From RGIG4608 sp045643885 (lineage in GTDB: Bacteria > Bacillota > Clostridia > Oscillospirales > CAG-272), in the NCBI GenBank assembly GCA_045643885.1, contig JAZRFY010000010.1, forward strand, positions 1 through 55,288: a stretch of 55,288 nucleotides of DNA, written 5' to 3'. The position numbers were made by a program, and so were the translations under genes. The notes beneath the pieces are model-generated. The model had not been told where the DNA came from and ran no database searches. It saw nothing but the letters and a program-made list of their open reading frames with translations. Numbering within the stretch: the first letter of the stretch is position 1; each line of letters begins with the position of its first letter. Shown piece by piece: positions 8,246 to 16,049 of the stretch.

Positions 8246-8383
8246 TTGAAAACGGTAAAAAGGATTATTGCTGTACTCCTTCTTATCGTTACTGTGGCTC
8301 TGGTTGGCTATCTGATATTCACGGGTAGCCAACTATCCCTAAACGATACGGGAGGTGTATATGAAGAAATTACGAGTATTTAA
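8246..8383 (+). CDS. 45-residue single-helix membrane peptide, coat or pVI candidate
   Basis: TTG at 8246 lies 7 bases after AAGGAGGA and reads 45 codons. The peptide has a basic N terminus (MKTVKR), one membrane helix (about residues 7-26) and a polar, acidic C terminus. Size and single-helix form fit inovirus coat peptides (pVIII or pVI), though the charge pattern (basic end first) is that of a simple type II anchor. Its last 23 bases overlap the ATPase gene, and the ATPase ribosome site lies inside it, implying coupled translation. Confidence 0.6.
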   Translation: MKTVKRIIAVLLLIVTVALVGYLIFTGSQLSLNDTGGVYEEITSI

Positions 8384-10469
8384 TATCTCGCTAACGGTCA
8401 TATTATCGCTCTTGTTTATATTCTTGGGTGTGTTCCATTTTAACACCTCGTATATTCGCTTTGCCGAGGCTTTGGGCGATTTATGGAACTCCGTCAAATT
8501 CTACTTTTTTGAGATTTTCGGGGTTACGCATATTACGCCGCCTACGGTGGAGAAATATTCCGAGGTTATGAAATGGGACATTTTTTTACCCGAAAATTTT
8601 GAGAGCTTCAAGCAGGAAACGGCATCATACTTTGATTTGCTGTTCAGTAAAAGCAACCTTGCGGCATACGGTGATTTTGTTGTCGGCAAGCTGGAGGTTA
8701 TTGCAAAGGCTTCGGCTATGGTGCTTCCGTGTATTCTCTTACTCGTGCTTGCGATAAAGAAAATCTACGGCGCGAGCAACACGGATCACGGCAAGGATAC
8801 TGTACCCCTGCGAGTGTTCAAGTGGCTGTCAAGCAAAACCTATCAGCCTATAAAAAGATGGGTGCAGTCCTTTATTGCACTTATGAAGGAAAACACATAT
8901 ATCCCGATTTTATGGGCGATTCTGTGGGCGTTCCATCTTAACCTTGCATCAATTATCGTAGCCTTTTTTGCGTACTATTTCTATTTTTCGGTATCCTTCC
9001 GATTTGTTACGATGTACGTGCAGGTCTGCAAGCTCTTTATAGATTTGCAGGTCGTACTAAAGGTGTTCCCATGGTGGTGGCTCGTTACGTTCGGCTGGCT
9101 TATGTTCAACCGATTCAGACAGAAAATAGCACAAGCTCACCTTCGCCATCTTGAAGCCCGGAACTGCGGATTTATCAACGAGCTGCCTATCGTGTCAATG
9201 ACTGTCGGCTCGATGGGAAAGAAGAAAACAACCATCATTACGGATATGGCACTCTCCCAAGAGGTTATGTTCCGTCAGAAAGCCTTTGAGCTTATCCGCA
9301 AAAACGATATGAAATTCCCGTATTTCCCGTGGATCAGCTTTGAAATGGAGCTTAGGCGGTGTATGGAATACGGTACGGTGTATAATCTCGCCACCGTCAA
9401 GGAATGGGTAAAAAAGAAGCGGCTACGATACGAAAAGCACGAAAATGCCGATTTACAGCTATACGGCTATGACACCGAGCGTTACGGCTCTGACTATGAC
9501 GACGGGCTTCGGATATGGCAGCTCTTTGACGTTCTCGAAAGCTATGCACAGCTCTATTTTATCTATATCATAGAAAGCAGTCTTATCGTGGCGAACTACT
9601 CCATACGAGAGGACAACCGCTGTATAGACGCCGGCAACTTTCCTATGTGGGCGACAGACTTTTTCCCCGAAATCACCGTTGAAGGCGGCAGGCACGCTCA
9701 TATTCTCGACTTTGATGTGTTAAGGCTCGGCAAGAAAGTCTTGGAGAACAACCCGAACGCCGGGAGCTTTGAATTTGGCGTAGTGGTAATATCCGAGGTC
9801 GGCAAGGAGCGCGGCAACGTACTCGACCATAAGGAGATCAAGAAGCACACCGAGGAAACCAACCAGAAAAACGACCTTTTCAACTCGTGGCTGAAAATGT
9901 GCAGGCACTCGGCAACGGTAGATAATTTTCCGTTCATCAAGGTATTTACGGATGAGCAACGCCCAGAAAGCTGGGGTGCAGACGCGCGAGATCTGTGCGA
10001 CATCGTACATATTGTATCTTCGGGCAAGATGCGGCTTGCTATGCCGTTCTACACCATAGAAGAAATGCTTACGGAATGGGCTTTTGACGGCTTCATTTCT
10101 ATGTATTATGATTTCCGTCACAGACGCGGTGACAATACCCTGCTCGTGCATATTTTGAAAACCGTTACATCGTGGCTCTATAAGCGAAATGCCAAGATAT
10201 ATAACCGCTTCGGCTATTCGGTATCGGCTATCGAAAAGGAGCGCGGCACGATGGACGGCAAGCCTGAAAAGAAGAAATACTACGTTATGAATAAGAAAAT
10301 ATACGCAAGGCGTTTTTCTACTGACTGTTTCAGCGATTACTTTAACGAAATGGCAAGAAATTCAAAGGTAGGACTGAACGACTATATGGAATATGCCACT
10401 GAAAAGGCAACCGTGGAAGAACTGAAATTACAGAACAGCTATTTTATTAACGCACTTTACGGAAAATAA
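8361..10469 (+). CDS. membrane-bound Zot/pI-like assembly ATPase, 702 aa
   Basis: ATG at 8361 with GGGAGG 5 bases upstream is preferred to the in-frame GTG at 8355. About four membrane helices lie in residues 11-30, 118-133, 180-212 and 235-249. The cytosolic part starts with a P-loop-like GSMGKKKTT at 283-291, which aligns with the GKLGSGKT form of filamentous-phage pI proteins but has Lys where the second Gly is expected, and a Walker-B-like strand GVVVISEVG at 473-481. Inovirus pI/Zot proteins drive extrusion of the phage through the envelope. Here the membrane part is N-terminal, unlike Gram-negative pI, where it is C-terminal. Alternatives are an FtsK/HerA-type DNA pump. Confidence 0.7.
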   Translation: MKKLRVFNISLTVILSLLFIFLGVFHFNTSYIRFAEALGDLWNSVKFYFFEIFGVTHITPPTVEKYSEVMKWDIFLPENFESFKQETASYFDLLFSKSNLAAYGDFVVGKLEVIAKASAMVLPCILLLVLAIKKIYGASNTDHGKDTVPLRVFKWLSSKTYQPIKRWVQSFIALMKENTYIPILWAILWAFHLNLASIIVAFFAYYFYFSVSFRFVTMYVQVCKLFIDLQVVLKVFPWWWLVTFGWLMFNRFRQKIAQAHLRHLEARNCGFINELPIVSMTVGSMGKKKTTIITDMALSQEVMFRQKAFELIRKNDMKFPYFPWISFEMELRRCMEYGTVYNLATVKEWVKKKRLRYEKHENADLQLYGYDTERYGSDYDDGLRIWQLFDVLESYAQLYFIYIIESSLIVANYSIREDNRCIDAGNFPMWATDFFPEITVEGGRHAHILDFDVLRLGKKVLENNPNAGSFEFGVVVISEVGKERGNVLDHKEIKKHTEETNQKNDLFNSWLKMCRHSATVDNFPFIKVFTDEQRPESWGADARDLCDIVHIVSSGKMRLAMPFYTIEEMLTEWAFDGFISMYYDFRHRRGDNTLLVHILKTVTSWLYKRNAKIYNRFGYSVSAIEKERGTMDGKPEKKKYYVMNKKIYARRFSTDCFSDYFNEMARNSKVGLNDYMEYATEKATVEELKLQNSYFINALYGK

Positions 10470-10496
10470 ATCTTTCAAAAGGAGGTATCACCACTT

Positions 10497-11561
10497 ATGC
10501 CGTATGGAGAAACAAAGGTTTACTTCGACGGCAGCCATTATATTGCAATTCCTCACACTACGCGCCCGTCACGAAAGCGACCTGTGCGTATCGAGGAAGA
10601 AATCACGGTCTATGAAGATAGCCCGGCAAGCGAAGAAACTACGGATACGGCAACGGACACGGAAAAAGCCGAGGTCGTACCCGTAGAGCTTGCAGAAGAA
10701 GCTGTCGTCAACATCATAGATGCGCCCGAAAACCAAGAAGCACCGGCAGAAGAAAAAGCGCTTGAGGTTAAGAAAAGCGGCGGGCGTAAAACTACCCGAA
10801 AGGAATTGTTTGAAAAGCTATATAAGGAAACTATGAATAAGCGCAGAGCCGAGAGAAAAAAGCTCATTATAAAGGCTATGCGACCATACTTTCAGACCGA
10901 AGAAAAAACCGAGCTTTACGTAAAAGCTAATTTAGAGAGAAAGCAAAGAAACTTAATATGTCGGCGTATCCGTATGTGCCGAAAGGCGAACTTACAGAAC
11001 TTTAACTATTTTTGCACGTTCACCTACGACGATAAGAAGCATACCGAAGAATCCTTCCGCAAGAAGCTCAAAGGTCGGCTGTCCTCGTTTGCCAAGCGCC
11101 GAGGGTGGAAATACATCGGTGTGTGGGAACGCTCCCCGAAAACGAGCCGCCTGCATTTTCACGGCATTTTTCATATACCGGAAGGCACGCTTCCAGGAGT
11201 CCTACTCACGCATAAGGATTACAGCACGACGGCGCATAAAATGCAAATCAGAAATCAGTCCACGTACTTTAATGACGAGTTTGGAAGGTCGGATTTTGAG
11301 CCTATCAATGACAACAGGCGCATGGGCGAGGCTATGGCGTATCTTATGAAATACCTCGAAAAGACGGGTGAGAAGATAATCTACTCAAAGGGCTTGCCTC
11401 AATATTTTATCTCGGATATTATTGACGATGATATAATATGCACCGTAGGTCAGGAAGAAAAGAAATTATTGTTATTCGATGATTTTATCTGCTGGGACGA
11501 GGGCTGCTATATGGGCGAAGTAAGCCCCGCCGTGATAGAGCAACTACGCAAATCCAACTGA
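10497..11561 (+). CDS. rep: HUH rolling-circle replication initiator (Rep/G2P-like), 354 aa
   Basis: ATG at 10497 after AGGAGG (10481-10486). Residues 1-100 are acidic and probably disordered; the nuclease domain follows. Motif 1 is YFCTFTYDD (171-179), the metal-binding HUH motif is RLHFHGIFHIP (H220, H222), and motif 3 is AYLMKYLEK (Tyr282 and Tyr286, Lys285 and Lys289), so the Y-x-x-K form of phage and plasmid Reps is intact. It should nick the plus origin and covalently hold the 5' end to start rolling-circle replication. It is the last gene of the operon; large hairpins follow directly. A role as a relaxase for mobilisation is an alternative. Confidence 0.85.
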   Translation: MPYGETKVYFDGSHYIAIPHTTRPSRKRPVRIEEEITVYEDSPASEETTDTATDTEKAEVVPVELAEEAVVNIIDAPENQEAPAEEKALEVKKSGGRKTTRKELFEKLYKETMNKRRAERKKLIIKAMRPYFQTEEKTELYVKANLERKQRNLICRRIRMCRKANLQNFNYFCTFTYDDKKHTEESFRKKLKGRLSSFAKRRGWKYIGVWERSPKTSRLHFHGIFHIPEGTLPGVLLTHKDYSTTAHKMQIRNQSTYFNDEFGRSDFEPINDNRRMGEAMAYLMKYLEKTGEKIIYSKGLPQYFISDIIDDDIICTVGQEEKKLLLFDDFICWDEGCYMGEVSPAVIEQLRKSN

Positions 11562-11589
11562 CGCTTATACGGCGTTAAAACAAGGCTTA

Positions 11590-11679
11590 AAAAACGAAAA
11601 ATGCTCGCCCGACGGGAATAATGCGAAGGATCGCCAAGCGGCTCAGCGGCGACCTCGCATCCGTCGGGCTTTCGTTTTT
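11590..11679. other. large branched hairpin after rep, origin or terminator
   Basis: Outer arms 11590-11599 with 11670-11679 (AAAAACGAAA/TTTCGTTTTT), then a perfect 9-bp stem 11607-11615 with 11661-11669 (GCCCGACGG), and smaller inner pairings. It ends in a T run, so on RNA it could also terminate the operon. Confidence 0.7.
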
Positions 11680-11705
11680 CCGAGTTTAGTCGGTTTTGTC
11701 AGGTT

Positions 11706-11772
11706 GCAGGGCGTGTGCTTGTCTGGCGGAGCGCAGCGACGCCACTTGTATCAAGACAAGCACACGCCCTGC
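11706..11772. other. perfect 19-bp inverted repeat, candidate replication origin or packaging signal
   Basis: Arms 11706-11724 and 11754-11772 are perfectly complementary over 19 bp, with a second short stem (11725-11728 with 11740-11743) inside the loop. There is no T tract, so this is not a normal terminator. It lies in the gene-free stretch 11562-11857 directly after rep, the place where filamentous phages and RCR plasmids keep origins and packaging hairpins. Confidence 0.6.
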
Positions 11773-11790
11773 TGACACGACCTAAACAAA

Positions 11791-11808
11791 ACCCAAACTT
11801 TCCCCAAA
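11791..11808 (-). repeat. right copy of the TTTGGGG..AAAGTTTGGG flanking repeat
   Basis: Read on the minus strand this matches 2050-2068 with one base indel. The two copies flank the phage-like module in opposite orientation. Confidence 0.5.
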
Positions 11809-11819
11809 CTGTTACCGGC

Positions 11820-11852
11820 ATAAAAAAAGGGAGAGTTTTTACGCTCTCCCTT
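11820..11852 (-). terminator. terminator of the minus-strand accessory operon
   Basis: A 9-bp stem (11827-11835 with 11844-11852) is followed on the minus strand by seven T. It lies 6 bases after the last minus-strand gene. Confidence 0.85.
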
Positions 11853-11857
11853 AACTG

Positions 11858-12106
11858 TCAATCCGTATATCTCTGCATTTCCGCTTTACGATTATAATAA
11901 TCTAACAGCGCGTCCGTATATCCCGTAAAGTAATGCCCCCAAGCCCAAGAGTATGTACCGTCTTTGTCCTTTGAGGTATTCCGAGCCGTGATATACATTC
12001 CGTCACTCTCTCGCTGAAATAGCCCGACGTTTCGATTGCCTATACTGTGAAACGATATGCAGGTGATAACCATACCGGCGTTTTCAAATCTATATCCGCT
12101 ATCCAT
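11858..12106 (-). CDS. small unknown protein, 82 aa, last gene of accessory operon
   Basis: ATG at 12106 with GGAGG upstream; its start overlaps the stop of the previous gene (TAATG). Polar, aromatic-rich (..DGTYSWAWGHYFTGYTDALL..), no signal or membrane segment. No family recognised. Confidence 0.65.
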   Translation of the reverse strand: MDSGYRFENAGMVITCISFHSIGNRNVGLFQRESDGMYITARNTSKDKDGTYSWAWGHYFTGYTDALLDYYNRKAEMQRYTD

Positions 12107-12429
12107 TATACCACCTCCGACATGTCGGGGATATACAGCTTTTCACCGACTCGTAACGCCTTATATGTAATGCCGTTCAGCGTATGCGTAACCGTTTGCG
12201 GTTTGCCCTTCGCCGTAGCTCGTAAGATCATCTGCTTCGGCTCGTCGTAAATCTTTTCGATATTAACGTCAAGGAACTTTTCTTCGCTTGACGCTTCGAT
12301 TATCGACATACCGTTTTTGATAAGCTCTGCGGATAACTCCCACAGCTTTTCATATAAGCCGTTGGTATCCATAATAAAGCTGAAATCGTGTTCCTTACAG
12401 TATGCTGTAACTCTGAAATACTTTGTCAT
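12106..12429 (-). CDS. unknown protein, 107 aa
   Basis: ATG at 12429 after AAGGAGG. Mixed alpha/beta, no membrane segment, with charged helices in the middle (EKLWELSAELIKNGMSIIEA). Translationally coupled to the following small gene. Sits directly after the PcfJ-like gene in the accessory operon. No family recognised. Confidence 0.65.
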   Translation of the reverse strand: MTKYFRVTAYCKEHDFSFIMDTNGLYEKLWELSAELIKNGMSIIEASSEEKFLDVNIEKIYDEPKQMILRATAKGKPQTVTHTLNGITYKALRVGEKLYIPDMSEVV

Positions 12430-12443
12430 AATGTTAAACCTCC

Positions 12444-13757
12444 TTATGCGGCAATTCTATTTAATCTTCTGTTTGCGTATGGCAGCCATACGTTGTTTAC
12501 GTAATTGAGAATGGGCTTGCTCGGTGTATGATTTCTTTCCGTGTAGCACTGCAAGACCTTCTTTTTGAGTAGCGAATATTCAACCGTAACAAGCGGCGTA
12601 TCGGGTGTTTCTTTTGCTCGGATAAAGAATATAAGCGTTTCTTCACGGATAAATTTCTGACCGTAGCCCATACCGCCTACACAATGGTGTAAAATCTCAC
12701 CTTCGCGTAGCAACTCGCCGGGGCTCTTTGCGATAATAGCAACGAACGCGCTGCTTTTATCGTGCTGTAACGGTAGATACTTTTCGGCAACAACCGCAAA
12801 TTTTGCGTACATTTCCGCACGTTCCTTTTCGTCTGCGAGAGCCTTTTGTGTTTTATACTCGTCTGTACGAATATCGTGCCAACGCTGAAACTCAATAGGC
12901 TTACGGTTTTTCGGTAGCGACATATCCAAGCCGAGGTAATTGCAAGCATCAACATAGTCAAGATAAATTGCAATACTCGCTCTGTGCTTCGCAACGTAAC
13001 GGTAGAAGGATTCAGCATCACCGTCGAACAGCTCCAAAATGAGCTTCTTCCTGTTATGACGCGGAAGATTCTTTTTCGCTTCGGTGTATATCTGAAGCTC
13101 TGTAAGATCACAGCCTTTCTTGTACGCCTGAAGCACTACGGAAACATAAAAATATCTCTCGGCAAGTTCTTTACGGTTTTGCGCGAGCCACTTGCAGAAC
13201 TTCTTGTCTTTACCCATCTTTTCAAGAATCTGCGTACTCTTAATAAAGTCGCAAAGTCCGAGCTTCATTAAATATTCAAGCTGCGGATACTGCTCATAAG
13301 TACGCAAATACTGTATTATCTCTGCGCCCTTGTAAAGCTCCCAAGCGGCATATTTATACTGTGGAAATTTCGCAAGAAATTCTAAGTTGACGATAGGCGC
13401 ATGGGGATTGAAGTATTTATCATCGTTCCAACCCCATTCGCCGTCCTCGTACCATTTCGGCGCTTTTGTCAGACCTTCGCTGTACCAGCCTACGATATTG
13501 CCGGCTATGTAATTGAAAATCATATCTTTAACGTAGGCTCTATCCGAGTGAACACCGTGGACGGATACCTGTTTACAATACCAATTCTTATAACGGCATT
13601 TTACGGCAACGGTAACTTTTATCAGGTCGCCGTCATTCTTTGCAAGGTAGGAATAAAAGCGAGTCAGTCCGTCTTGTGCAGGGTGCAGCTCACGGTCTTT
13701 CTTCTTAATGCGCTCTACGATATATTTCGGTATCGGTCTTAATTTCTCAATCTTCAT
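12444..13757 (-). CDS. PcfJ-like protein, 437 aa
   Basis: ATG at 13757 after GAGGTAAG. The C-terminal third carries the PcfJ-domain signature: LHHCVGGMGY followed by ..LIFFIRAKETPDTPLVTVEY.. and ..VLQCYTERNHTPS.. The N-terminal part is helical and charged, as usual in the family. PcfJ was named from the Enterococcus conjugative plasmid pCF10; its biochemical role is not known. It neighbours a PcfK-like gene, the usual pairing, here fused to an extra domain. Together they mark the minus-strand operon as plasmid/ICE-derived. Confidence 0.8.
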   Translation of the reverse strand: MKIEKLRPIPKYIVERIKKKDRELHPAQDGLTRFYSYLAKNDGDLIKVTVAVKCRYKNWYCKQVSVHGVHSDRAYVKDMIFNYIAGNIVGWYSEGLTKAPKWYEDGEWGWNDDKYFNPHAPIVNLEFLAKFPQYKYAAWELYKGAEIIQYLRTYEQYPQLEYLMKLGLCDFIKSTQILEKMGKDKKFCKWLAQNRKELAERYFYVSVVLQAYKKGCDLTELQIYTEAKKNLPRHNRKKLILELFDGDAESFYRYVAKHRASIAIYLDYVDACNYLGLDMSLPKNRKPIEFQRWHDIRTDEYKTQKALADEKERAEMYAKFAVVAEKYLPLQHDKSSAFVAIIAKSPGELLREGEILHHCVGGMGYGQKFIREETLIFFIRAKETPDTPLVTVEYSLLKKKVLQCYTERNHTPSKPILNYVNNVWLPYANRRLNRIAA

Positions 13758-13762
13758 TTTTC

Positions 13763-14728
13763 TTACCTCACTACAAATTTATTATCAAGAATTTCCGCAA
13801 GTAAGCAAAGAGCGTCTTTATCAAAAGCCTTTGCAAGCTCTATTTCAGCGGCAAGCTCGTCCGGCTCGTCGATCGGCTCTAAAACCTCACCCGTTTCGGT
13901 GTCAACCTTAAAGGGCAACGGCTTTCTTTGCGGATAGAAATTCATATTATCAGTATCAATAATTGCGACATTTGCAAAAGCGCGGATTTTCTCGCGGTAA
14001 ACTTCTTCAACGTGGAAAGGAAATCCGACCATTTTTACACGTTCCGGGAGTCCGAAATCACGGCTTGTAAGTGTCATTTCAAGCTCGTTTGCAACCGTTA
14101 CAGCAGCATCACCGAAAACCTCGAAAAAGTCACCAACGCGCATAGCAACGATGGTATTCGGAAATTCCTCTTGATGATGCAAATATCTTTGATATAAGGG
14201 CGAAATAGCCGTGTTTTCGGCGGGTTTTACCTCGGTTATAGGTTCTTCCTCGTCTTCGTCCTCGTCGTCCTCTACGGGCGTTTCTGACGGCTCTGTATCG
14301 GTCAAATCAGCGGAGAAATCGAACAGCGAAAGCTGCGGTGATTCTTCCTTCGGCTTTGCCTTTGTTGTAGGCGCAACCGGCTTGACCGTTTCCGTCTTGG
14401 GTGCAGGTGCAGCCTTGTATTCTGTGCCGTCCTCGTTATATAGCGTACCCTCGATGCTATCTTCTTCAAAGTAGTGGATAGCCCAGCCAAAAACGACGTC
14501 ACTATGTATGCAAGCGCTTCGCGCTCCTTTTTCGGCTTGTTTTTTAGCTTCTTCTGTGGCGTAGCGCATAAATCCGTCAAGTGTCTTACGGCTTATCAAG
14601 GTAACACCGTCTTTGACGATACGTACGCCGTTATTGATTTTTTCTGCAAGTACCTCGCTTGCGTTTTCTTCAAGATATTTTTTAAGTATTTCTTGTTCTG
14701 TACCTTTTGCGGTTAAATTCAATGTCAT
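13763..14728 (-). CDS. PcfK-like protein fused to a MutS domain-I-like module, 321 aa
   Basis: ATG at 14728 after AAGGAGG. Residues 1-95 resemble PcfK proteins (..ILKKYLEENASEVLAEKI.., ..FMRYATEEAKKQAEKGA..). Residues 100-175 are a Pro/Glu/Asp-rich linker. Residues 178-265 resemble MutS domain I: SPLYQRYLHHQEEFPNTIVA, then MRVGDFFEVFGDAAVTVANE and TLTSRDFGLPERVKMVGFPF. The Phe-x-Glu element that reads mismatches in MutS (here FFE) is kept. No MutS ATPase is present. It may bind mismatched or distorted DNA such as hairpins; that is inference. Spacing to the PcfJ-like gene is 5 bases. Confidence 0.75.
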   Translation of the reverse strand: MTLNLTAKGTEQEILKKYLEENASEVLAEKINNGVRIVKDGVTLISRKTLDGFMRYATEEAKKQAEKGARSACIHSDVVFGWAIHYFEEDSIEGTLYNEDGTEYKAAPAPKTETVKPVAPTTKAKPKEESPQLSLFDFSADLTDTEPSETPVEDDEDEDEEEPITEVKPAENTAISPLYQRYLHHQEEFPNTIVAMRVGDFFEVFGDAAVTVANELEMTLTSRDFGLPERVKMVGFPFHVEEVYREKIRAFANVAIIDTDNMNFYPQRKPLPFKVDTETGEVLEPIDEPDELAAEIELAKAFDKDALCLLAEILDNKFVVR

Positions 14729-14784
14729 ATTTCAATCCTCCTTGTATTTATTTTTTCGTATAAAATAAAAAAGCCCCGTCCGTA

Positions 14785-15030
14785 TCAAAAAGGATCTTGA
14801 CGCCAGATGCCGTCTTTCACCTCTGAATATCGGATAGGGATAATTACCCATTTGGGTTTATTCAATATATGGTTATCTTCACGGGCGCGCGGTGGAAATC
14901 GGATATATCCGGCTTTTGCGTTTACCGCCTGCCTGTATGTATAAGTCATAAAGTGCCGCACGTATTCTTTCGCGCCTTCTTCTCGGTAGCATACTTTATA
15001 ACCGTAGGGATTGCTTTTGTTTTTAGCCAT
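14785..15030 (-). CDS. small unknown protein, 81 aa
   Basis: ATG at 15030 after GGAGG. Basic and aromatic (..KVCYREEGAKEYVRHFMTYT..), soluble, no family recognised. The 56 bases between it and the PcfK-like start contain a GC-rich half-stem with T run but no complete terminator. Confidence 0.6.
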   Translation of the reverse strand: MAKNKSNPYGYKVCYREEGAKEYVRHFMTYTYRQAVNAKAGYIRFPPRAREDNHILNKPKWVIIPIRYSEVKDGIWRQDPF

Positions 15031-15033
15031 AAC

Positions 15034-15312
15034 TCATTCCTCCGTATCTTCGCAGTAGTCAACGAGATCGGCGGCAACCGATAGCGGCGTCGGTGTGTCA
15101 AGCGTTCCCATGCAGTAATCATAGTCGTAATAGTCTGACGGGAATTTGTGTATAGCTTCAAGGATATGTATAGCAACGAAAAGCCGTTCTTCATTGATGC
15201 TTTTAATGGCAAACTCCTTTAAGCTCTCGTATGTGGTTATCTGGTCGTTTTCCTCTGACAGCTTTTCGCAAGCATCATTGAAATTCATTGAATAAAGTTC
15301 TTTTATTTTCAT
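15034..15312 (-). CDS. small acidic unknown protein, 92 aa
   Basis: ATG at 15312 is chosen since AAGGAGG lies just upstream; the longer in-frame start has none. Helical and acidic, ending DLVDYCEDTEE. Part of the accessory operon. No family recognised. Confidence 0.6.
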   Translation of the reverse strand: MKIKELYSMNFNDACEKLSEENDQITTYESLKEFAIKSINEERLFVAIHILEAIHKFPSDYYDYDYCMGTLDTPTPLSVAADLVDYCEDTEE

Positions 15313-15322
15313 ATAAGCCTCC

Positions 15323-15580
15323 TTATAAGTCAAAATTGTTTATCTCTGTTGCAAGGTGAAAACCGAGCTTCACGCCGCGCTCGAACGTAAATTCAATGCG
15401 AGCTGAAAACCTGTCGGCTATCTGCTTGTACCAAGTATCCAAAAGCTCTATTTGCTCTTTGTTAAGCGAGCTGCAAAGTAGGTCATAGGTTTCAAGCTCT
15501 TTACCCGTCTGCTTAACCTTTGGATTTTTCTCGGCTTCGTTTATTTGACCGTAATATAAGCGATTAAGTAAAGTATCCAT
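15323..15580 (-). CDS. DUF6809-like protein, 85 aa
   Basis: ATG at 15580 after GGAGG. Pattern ..LYYGQINEAEKNPK.. then ..LNKEQIELLDTWYKQIADR.. and ..FERGVKLGFHLATEI.. is like the DUF6809 small proteins found in Firmicutes phages and integrative elements. Function unknown. Its stop lies next to the ribosome site of the following gene. Confidence 0.6.
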   Translation of the reverse strand: MDTLLNRLYYGQINEAEKNPKVKQTGKELETYDLLCSSLNKEQIELLDTWYKQIADRFSARIEFTFERGVKLGFHLATEINNFDL

Positions 15581-15590
15581 ATCTACCTCC

Positions 15591-16031
15591 TTAGTAATTT
15601 TTGCTGTCTTTCAGATATTGCGAAAGCGCCTTTTCCAAGCCGCGAAGAAGCCTTTTATCCGCATTGATTTCATCGACCGTAAGGCAAAGAGCGTCAAGGG
15701 TATCTTCAAGGTCGTATGTAATGCAATATTCGTGATTTGCAAGCTCATATAAGAACATATCTTTTATAAAGCCTTCGCCGGTAGTATCAGCGGCAATAGC
15801 ATCCTGCTTTTCTTTTTCGAGCCTTTCTACTAAGGCGTGGAACGCTTCGCGATCCGTCTTACGAATATAGCAGCCTGCGCCGACGTGCAATATTTTATCG
15901 GTGTCGGTAGGCTCTAAGCCCCATTTAGCCATCATTTCAGTAAATTGCGTTTGGCTGAAAGCTGCTCCCAAGGGGAAAGCGTTAAACTCTTTATGCTGTC
16001 TGTCTTTTAAGATTTGATATTGATTTTTCAT
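15591..16031 (-). CDS. unknown protein, 146 aa
   Basis: ATG at 16031 after AAAGGAGA. Soluble, alpha/beta, with a middle reading ..MAKWGLEPTDTDKILHVGAG.. ..YIRKTDREAFHALVERLEKE... Proteins of this size and style are common in ICE accessory regions. No family is assigned with confidence. Confidence 0.6.
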   Translation of the reverse strand: MKNQYQILKDRQHKEFNAFPLGAAFSQTQFTEMMAKWGLEPTDTDKILHVGAGCYIRKTDREAFHALVERLEKEKQDAIAADTTGEGFIKDMFLYELANHEYCITYDLEDTLDALCLTVDEINADKRLLRGLEKALSQYLKDSKNY

Positions 16032-16049
16032 TGTTTTATCTCCTTTGTT

